Below, one piece after another: positions 57,607 through 64,000 of a stretch of 64,000 nucleotides of DNA. The DNA comes from Heterostelium album PN500 (Eukaryota > Evosea > Eumycetozoa > Acytosteliales > Acytosteliaceae), in NCBI RefSeq assembly GCF_000004825.1, contig NW_008805066.1, forward strand, positions 682,001 to 746,000. The letters run 5' to 3'. Below the pieces are notes generated by a model. It had not been told where the DNA came from. It saw only the letters and a list, made by a program, of their open reading frames with translations, and ran no database searches. A program made the position numbers and the translations under genes. How positions within the stretch are numbered: position 1 is the first letter of the stretch; every line of letters begins with the position of its first letter.

Positions 57607-57914
57607 TAAAATTTAAATTAACGACTTACATATTTTTGAAAAGCTCTTTTTCTTCGAAATATTCAAATATTTATATATTAAAAAAAAAAGAATGTTTGTT
57701 ATTGGTCCACAACTACTCTAGATTTGCTTATTTATAAGATTCTATTTATTGATTTTATTATAGTTTTTTCAGTTTTGTTGTTTTTGAGTCAAGGAGGCAT
57801 TTGAGAAGGTGTAATGTTGGGTTCGATTGGACATAGCACCAGAGAATATGATGCACTTGCCAATAGAAGTCAAACAAAGAGAAACAAATTTTAGTGTTAA
57901 TGTATGGTTAGGAA

Positions 57915-58283
57915 GGATATCCAGCTGGACCATATCCAGGAAGCCAGGCAGACATTGAAATAGCTCGATCCGAAGAGGGAATTCTTTCAAGTGATATACT
58001 ACAAAAAAATGAAAGATTCATTGGAGATAAAGCTTATCAAGGTGAGAGAGAATCATTCAAGGCAATGATAAAGAAACCAAGTGGCGGTACACTTACTCCA
58101 TTGGAAAGGGAATTCAATGCTTTCTTATCTTCGAAAAGAATCATCATTGAGAATGTTAACAATCGGTTTAAAGATTTTAAGTGTTTTTCTACTCCATGGA
58201 AATCAAACAAAACCACTCACCTGCAAGCATTTCATTTAATATCTCTTGTTATAAATGAAGACATCAAAGTATATGGTGTTTAA
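57915..58283 (+). mobile_element. Harbinger-like (DDE_Tnp_4) transposase fragment
   Basis: About 120 residues from the C-terminal half of a DDE transposase. The landmarks are GPYPGSQADIEIARS, then IGDKAYQGE, then LTPLEREFNAFLSSKRIIIENVNNRFK and LQAFHLISLVIN. The G-D-x-x-Y-x-G and R-x-x-x-E-N-x-N-x-R-x-K pairs are typical of the PIF/Harbinger and IS5-like group, the last E being the third catalytic acid. The N-terminal half is missing or unrecognisable upstream (57700-57914). No terminal inverted repeats or target duplication are seen. Confidence 0.7.
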
Positions 58284-58660
58284 TCAAATAAAATAAATTA
58301 AAAAAAATCAATTTTTCAAACAACAAGGTAATTTTTTTCACTTTTTTTCTTTTTTTCAAAAATTGAGTTTTTACCACCACCCATCATTTTAGAAAATACA
58401 AAACTATAATTTTATTTTTAATTGGTCATAAACGAATTTTTAATTAGGGAATGAATTAAAATTCTTTCAAAAAAATAGAGAATTTATCGAAAATAGATTG
58501 TTGAGGACCTCTCACTTTTTTTTATTAATAAAAGAAATTTTATAAATAAAATAACAAGATGAAATTTAATTTAGAAAAGGGTTTATTAAGAATTAAAAAA
58601 CAAATTATTATTATTTTTCAATTTATTTTTTCTTTTTCTATATATATATCAAATAAAAGA

Positions 58661-60640
58661 ATGATTAATTATAAAAGGATACAATTTTTTTTAATATTTT
58701 ATATAATTTTATTTTTTTTTGGAAAAATAAATGGTAATTAAAAATAGTTGATTTTTAATCAGTTTAGGAATAGTAAAAATATTAATTAAATAATATTGTA
58801 GGACTATTTGATTTAGAGTCAGTGCAAAATGGACAAGACGGAGTGACTTTTACTTTGAAAAGCGGATCATTTAGTAATGGCAGTTACCTCTATTTGGTTA
58901 ACAGCAGTGCTGTAAAAAAAAACGATGACAATTCTCAACCCTAATACAGCTATTGTGCCCTATACATCTGATATTATTAACAAAGTTGATATGTTCCAAA
59001 TATGTGACTCACCAGAATGTGGAAATTTCTTTCCTCTAACTTCGTATCCTCCATATATTGCCAATATTTCTTCTATCCCAACTCAAGGAGGTATCATTAC
59101 TGTAAAAGGTATATCACTTCTATCATTACCACCAGTAAGTTCAAAGATCTATTTTCATAACAGGTATTCTCTAAATGAAAGTGATACTAATGCAGATGGA
59201 ACTGAAATACATTTCAATGCCGATCAGAATATTATCTCTTTAATCTCTGGTCAAAATATTCCAATTTATCTCCAAATAAGTCGATTTCGAACAATAACTA
59301 TGAGATTTTATTTTTTTAATCAAAAATATTTTTCATTCCAAAGTAAGTTATTTGCTTTAGTATATCAGGAAATTTTATATAAAATAAATCTAAAGTAACT
59401 TAAACATTAATTTAATAGCACCAACAATTTCATTGGTGGAATTTAATAAAGATACCAATCAAATTACAATGACTGTAACAAATTTCGGTGTAAATGGATT
59501 TCCATTAACATTGACTTCGAATGGTGGAAATTTATAACCAACTCGTTTAATTAATAATACTGTTATTGTTTCTAATGTGAATGCTCAAAACTATTCATTC
59601 TCTGGTCATTTCCAATATGTTTTGAATGTTGGTTCTCCAAATCCAAATTCAGCAACCTATACTCAAGAACTATGTATGTATTCATTAAAAACATATCTTA
59701 TATTATAATGTTTTCTATTCAATAATTATTAATCATTCATATTATTATTGTTTAGATCCAGTTGTAACATCAGTAACCTCTACTTCATCATCTGGTGGAA
59801 CCATTTCAAATTTATGGATATAGATTGAATCTTTTCAAACCAAATGCAACTATTTCACAAGTTTCAATCCTTGTTGGAGGTTATACATGTACAGTATTGA
59901 CACTGAATGACCCAACAAATTCATTTATTGAATGTTCTATTCCAGAAATTCCAAATGATTCAAAGAATTATAATTTATCAGTGGTTGTTAACATTAATGG
60001 AAAGCATTCCAATAGTGATATATTATTCTCTGCCGATCTTTCAAATGTCCAAGAAGTATCACATGATAGTGGAAATACAATTATTATCGGTTCATCTTTT
60101 GGCAACGATAATAAATCAATTGTCTTACATTTCAATGGTAGTACTCCAATGTCACCGATCTCCGTTTCCGACTCGATGTTAACATTTAAATTTCCAACAA
60201 ACACACCATCTGGAGTATACAAGGGGAACACACTGACCAAATTCAACACACCACCAACTGTTCCATTTAAGATAACAATTCAACCATACATCACATCAAT
60301 AACATCACCACCAACAAAAGGTGGAATTGTAACAATCAGTGGTCAATATATGACTTCCAACATCCAAGGAAATGAGAATATCACTGTGATTATTTATGAT
60401 ACCAAATCAAATCTTAACACTCCATGTTCAAATGCAACGAGATTGAACAGTACCAGTGTTACCTGTATTGCACCAGAAGGAAGTGGAACATCCGCTTATT
60501 TGCAACTTCAATTGAATGGTATCAGTTCAACTGTAATGAGTGGATTGAGTATGGTCTCCCAATTACCTAAAATACTATCGACCACTTCAGAATCACCATA
60601 CAATAGTGGAATGATAAGCATCTATCAAACTAATTGCAAA
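58661..60640 (+). pseudogene. IPT/TIG-repeat surface protein pseudogene (Tgr-like)
   Basis: A signal-peptide exon (58661-58733, FFLIFYIILFFFG) joins across a normal intron to an exon starting GLFDLESVQNG at 58802. From there the product reads as extracellular beta domains with IPT/TIG hallmarks: PPYIANISSIPTQGGIITVKG, PVVTSVTSTSSSGGT, PYITSITSPPTKGGIVTISGQ and CSNATRLNSTSVTCIAP. Introns near 59345-59419 and 59678-59755 keep good splice sites. The frame is broken at least three times: a one-base slip in the poly-A at about 58914-58922, an in-frame TAA at about 59536-59538, and a slip near 59805-59812. The sequence then ends without a membrane anchor at about 60640, where A/T-rich DNA begins. 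This is a host-family gene in decay. Tgr proteins of D. discoideum (TgrB1/TgrC1) mediate kin recognition; closeness to them is inferred only from IPT/TIG repeats. Confidence 0.7.
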
Positions 60641-60763
60641 ACTTATTTATTTTTCTTAATTTATTGTTATTATTATTTATTTGAAATAATTTGCTTGCTT
60701 GATAATGTTGTTTGTGAAAAACAAATGAATAACTCAATTGAAGCATATCCTATCATTATATAA

Positions 60764-61320
60764 TTATTTAATAAAAATAAAATTATCTTTAATATATTTT
60801 GTTTGATCATCTCTTCAATCATTTTTTTATTAGACAACCTAAAGAGTTTTGTATCATAATTAAATTTTGATGTGAGAAAAAGATAAAACAATTTTTCACA
60901 ATATTGATGGCCAGGTGGTCAGATGTAATCACTAAATTATTGATTGAAAATTTAGTCAGAACATTAGCGATAGATTGTTCAGCTGTGTTAGTTTATAGTT
61001 GTAAATAATGTAGTGTTAGAGTGTTGGTAATAAATATTCTAATATCTTACTAACAGTTCATGATTTATCACCATACATAAGACAGGCAACAGTAATCCTA
61101 TAGATCGAATAATTGCAACAATGAGGTGCATAGAAGGTCTCTTTGTTCTTTTAGGAAACTTTCAGTTAACCTTGTTCTACAGTGTTAAACCATAACCACA
61201 ATATCTAGAATTGAGAGATTTGGCGTTCGGGGTTATTGAATTTTAACAAATTTCACACAAGATCTAATTTTAATTAAACGGTCAAATTTAAACGATATAC
61301 AAATCTTATAGATAAACAAT
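60764..61320. other. Intergenic region with no recognised gene
   Basis: A moderately complex, non-coding block (60900-61260), possibly relics of other elements. I recognise no family, RNA gene or open frame of interest. Confidence 0.4.
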
Positions 61321-61433
61321 AAGATATTTCAATTCGATTTTACAAATAAAAAGATAACAGGTCATCAGTTTGACATTCGAGCTTAATCAGCATGTCATGA
61401 TAACAATGGAAACTTCTACATACTAGATATGAC
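61321..61433 (+). pseudogene. Fragment of the B-box/kelch-like gene
   Basis: About 110 bp closely match 56793-56905 of the B-box gene: the same ATATTTCAATTCGATTT, GACATTCGAGCTT and CATGTCATGATAACAATGG segments. There are several differences, one of which creates a stop (GCTTAATCAG). No other part of that gene is seen beside it. Confidence 0.85.
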
Positions 61434-61579
61434 AAGAAACTAGCGATTTCATTCAATGACTAAGATCATGAGAAGACATAACAATATGCGAGATCAACAG
61501 CGAGGGTTGTTGAAGATGAAGAAGAAGAAGAAGAAGATGATGAGTTATTGGTTATTGGTTGTTGTTGTTGTTCGGATCA
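61434..61579. other. Short stretch with (GAAGAA)n tract
   Basis: Contains an AAGAAG run near 61518-61540 and a TTG run near 61556-61571. No gene is assigned. Confidence 0.4.
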
Positions 61580-61890
61580 TCTTTATTAAGACTAATCAGT
61601 TATAACAACATAATGATTAAGGAAGTCAAGCTTCTTCTTAGAATCGATGTTACGCACATCTTGTAATGCAGTCAAATAGAGAGCAGCAACTGGTTGGATG
61701 ATGTTGCGGGTTTTCAACACAAGCGTCGCGAATGTGTGATTAAATGATTTCATTTGGTTTGGTGGATAACTGAAAGATGGTGTCCATTGGTCGATTGAAT
61801 CGGCAATATCACTATTGGTATCTGCCTTGTATTTGGACGGTCTCTGAAAGAAGAGAACTAATATTACAAGTATTCTGATGAGTACCCAAA
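61580..61890 (-). repeat. ~313-bp repeat, copy B (inverted relative to 2113-2426)
   Basis: Reverse complement of copy A, with the same ends. On this strand the coding-like frame is preceded by unrelated sequence (61891-61957), so the outer flank differs from the gag sequence that flanks copy A. The copy lies downstream (3' side) of the CRN gene at 62607-64000, as copy A does for the left CRN gene. Confidence 0.8.
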
Positions 61891-62365
61891 CAAATATCAG
61901 CCCAACTCGAATTATCCATTGATAAATCATATAATATTTGATTTGGGTCTCCAGCATTAGGGGTACTCTCTTATTCCATTCAACAAAGATAAAATATCTG
62001 TTGGTCTCATTTTTCTAAAATAAATACCTCCTACTTCGTCTGTAAAAAAATAATAATTAATATAATAAACTAATAATCTATATAATAAAAGATATTACTT
62101 TTACTTCTATAATAGATATATGATGCAATATATCAGTCATTCAAAGCATAGATCGTTATATTGTAATATTTTTGTATTGGTAGCGGATAAACTTGACACA
62201 CGGTTGAAGAATATTCCTGCAAGTATCCACAACTGTACTATCTATTTCAATAGTAAACAATGATTCATTAGGAACTCCATCATTGTTCCATATTTGTCGG
62301 AGCTCACAAATGTCAGATATAATGGAACGAATTCAGTAAGGTAGGTATTCAATAAGGGTCAATTC
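61891..62365. other. Intergenic region between repeat copy B and the right CRN module
   Basis: No gene recognised. A/T-rich with a more balanced piece at about 62190-62345. Confidence 0.35.
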
Positions 62366-62428
62366 ATAGTATTTGATCAATATTTTCCAGAACAGATAAA
62401 GGGAAAGAATAGCATTAAATACTGATTA
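62366..62428 (+). repeat. Diverged copy of the VFD..IKGKN module
   Basis: ATAGTATTTGATC, CAGA(A/G)GAGAT-like sequence, AAGGGAAAGAATA and AAATACT(A/G)ATTAAT occur here in the same order as at 3274-3340. The encoded end (IVFDQYFPEQIKGKN) resembles IVFDLYSPEEIKGKN at the left locus. It is a short surviving tail of a repeat family shared by both ends of the window. Confidence 0.65.
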
Positions 62429-62606
62429 ATCAGAGTTTGAGACACCATGGGATACAACCCTGAACTATTTCACAAGAAATCGAATATAACCAAATAAAAC
62501 AATCTGAAACCAAGTAATTAATTAATTATAACTATCTCTCGCCGTACACTCTACTCCAATACCTTTCTACAACAATAAATTTATGATTCAACTAACATTG
62601 TCTAAC

Positions 62607-64000
62607 TCATTCATATTTGGAAAGTGGCATGTCCAATACGTACTGATTCACCGTTGCATGTTGATAGGTCTTCTGAAACCGAAAGACGTCAAACTTTGAG
62701 GTGGGCACAACGAAGTAAAGATCAACAGCACCAAAGCCACCATCGTTGATCAAGTTTGCGAACTCTACTTCGTTTGTGGGATGGTCGTCAGAGATAGTCA
62801 TTTGGAAAAAGATCGAACGGTCAGGTGCATCCTTCTTGATAATCGAATGCACACAAGAGAAGGTGGGGGACATAGGAATAGAATAGAAGCCAGTTTGGAT
62901 GAGCTCTTCTCCAACAAAAGACCTTTGATTCAAGTTGCCAAATGTGATTGTGTCCCACTTGAGGCGTTGAACGTTTGATTCGAGTTTCCAAGCTCTCTGA
63001 GTGACCTTGGTTGCTAAGTGATCTCTGGATGAGATGTTGTGTGATTTGATCCTGATAGTAAAAGGTCCTTTACTCTTCAGAGAGGAGAAAGTGAAGCCAC
63101 GGAAATGATCGGTTGAAGTGGTTCCAACAACTTCGTTACTGCTGTCCAACAGCTCCAACTTCTCTGTCGATGAAAAGAGAGGCCGAACTGTGAAGGAGTT
63201 TGAATTGTCGCAAAGTGCCATGTGAGAGATCTTCTCGAAGAATGAACCACCGAGACTGTGCTGAAGTGGTGATACATCTTGAATGAAGGAAATGATTGCG
63301 TTCTTATTGGCGTGAACCAACAATGTCGTTATCCTATCTGCAATGTACTTTGATCCAAACTCGATCCTTGTGTGTCTGAAGCCATTGTCTATCGCGTACG
63401 TGTGGAGAATCTTGTGTGAAATTGACATTGAGAAGGTAGACTCTCCAACAAACTTCGAGACCAATGGCAAGTCACATTGAGCAATGGCATCATCGAGCCC
63501 CTTCGTATCTGTGTCGTTGGAAAAGACGTATCGTGGTATTCCACCCCAATGATCAAAGTTGAGATCAATGCATTTGAGGTCGAATTTGTTGAATATTTCT
63601 TTGTGTGCGAATTTGATCTCTTCATATGTCCACGGACTCAGCCAATACTTTTTGTGTTCACTGTAAGTCTGTGAAAATATGTCAGTGGCATATGATAGCA
63701 AAAATATTTTGGACTACCTTACCTTGAGGTACTCTTTGTACTTTTCTGGATTTGGTGACGAGACCATAAAGACACTACATTGGCATTTGACTTGTTGTTC
63801 ATAGTTCACAGAGTCAACGAGGTAGATGGCATCACGGTCCATTAGCTGTTGTTGCAACTCATTTGCCTGTGAATACTTGATAACTCGTCGTGAGTCCGAT
63901 ACAGCATCATGTTCAAAGAGCAATACACCGAGATTGTGAGCAGAGTGGAACACAAGCGTTCGTTTGGTTCCCTTGGCAAGATAGAACAATATGAAGATGA
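62607..64000 (-). CDS. Crinkler-RHS (CRN) family protein, 3' part, runs off the window
   Basis: Two exons are visible, >64000-63723 and 63668-62607 (54-bp intron, GTAAGG...TTCACAG); the start lies beyond the window. The visible ~445 residues are the C-terminal half of a Crinkler-RHS P-loop NTPase: a Walker-B-like strand and Asp region (DRDAIYLVD), FMVSSPNPEKYKEYLK, then LSPWTYEEIKFAH and the family hallmark HWGGIPRYVFS. The tail ends with the conserved IFFQMTISDDHP and LYFVVPTSKFDVFRFQKTYQH block. These landmarks are shared by trypanosome RHS proteins, oomycete and chytrid Crinklers and free-living eukaryote homologues (established). Function in amoebae is unknown. The P-loop itself is outside the window. 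Repeat DNA lies on its 3' side. Confidence 0.75.

Overview
This is eukaryotic nuclear DNA from a dictyostelid social amoeba. Intergenic DNA is extremely A+T-rich. Introns are short, about 50-100 bp, with GTAAGT/GTATGT donors and A/T-rich bodies. Coding regions carry long poly-Q, poly-N and Ser/Thr tracts, and families typical of the group are present (Roco kinase, FHA kinase, ComC-like IPT/EGF protein, B-box protein, Crinkler-RHS proteins). Many exons have balanced base composition, so I lean (inference) towards a species outside the D. discoideum group. All exon joins below are my own reading of splice sites, checked by frame and phase, and no search was run.

Layout. The left end (1-4.3 kb) is accessory DNA. 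It has a G-poor pyrimidine-rich leader, a Crinkler/RHS-type gene with a nuclease-like core, a broken Ty3/gypsy chromovirus fossil interrupted by foreign repeat DNA, and a Q-rich orphan fragment. From 4.6 to 25.6 kb lie ordinary genes: a stand-alone MJ1316/DUF504 protein, a 2-TM protein, a 17-exon ComC-like surface protein, TAF4, a Fanzor/TnpB-like remnant, an FHA-domain kinase, a zinc alcohol dehydrogenase, VMA21, a RhoGAP-like protein and a SAM-like/Cys-rich protein. From 25.6 to 30 kb a diverged tandem repeat precedes an intron-rich gene resembling bacterial Cry (delta-endotoxin) proteins.

From 30 to 54.6 kb the genes are an ABCG half-transporter, a 1,734-residue DEP-DEP-LRR-Roc-COR-kinase (Roco) gene with one homopolymer frameshift, a 3.4 kb non-coding stretch, a Sec12/PREB-like protein, a NICE-3/C1orf43 protein, a PTEN-like phosphatase with C2-PH-C2, ATG5, an arginyl-tRNA synthetase with a mitochondrial-looking leader, and a DHHC palmitoyltransferase.

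From 54.6 kb to the right end the DNA is again accessory. It holds a perfect 46-bp inverted repeat, a B-box/kelch-like gene frameshifted near its end, a partial duplicate of the DHHC last exon, a Harbinger-like transposase fragment, an IPT/TIG pseudogene, a fragment of the B-box gene, and a second Crinkler-RHS gene running off the window. Both ends carry a Crinkler-RHS gene followed on its 3' side by the same ~313-bp repeat and the same small coding module, in mirrored orientation.

How genes relate. There are no operons. Several housekeeping pairs share divergent promoters (RhoGAP/SAM-like, Sec12/NICE-3, PTEN-like/ATG5, ArgRS/DHHC). VMA21, Sec12, the DHHC protein, ATG5 and the PTEN-like protein all act in membrane traffic or signalling, but I see no evidence that they form one pathway here.
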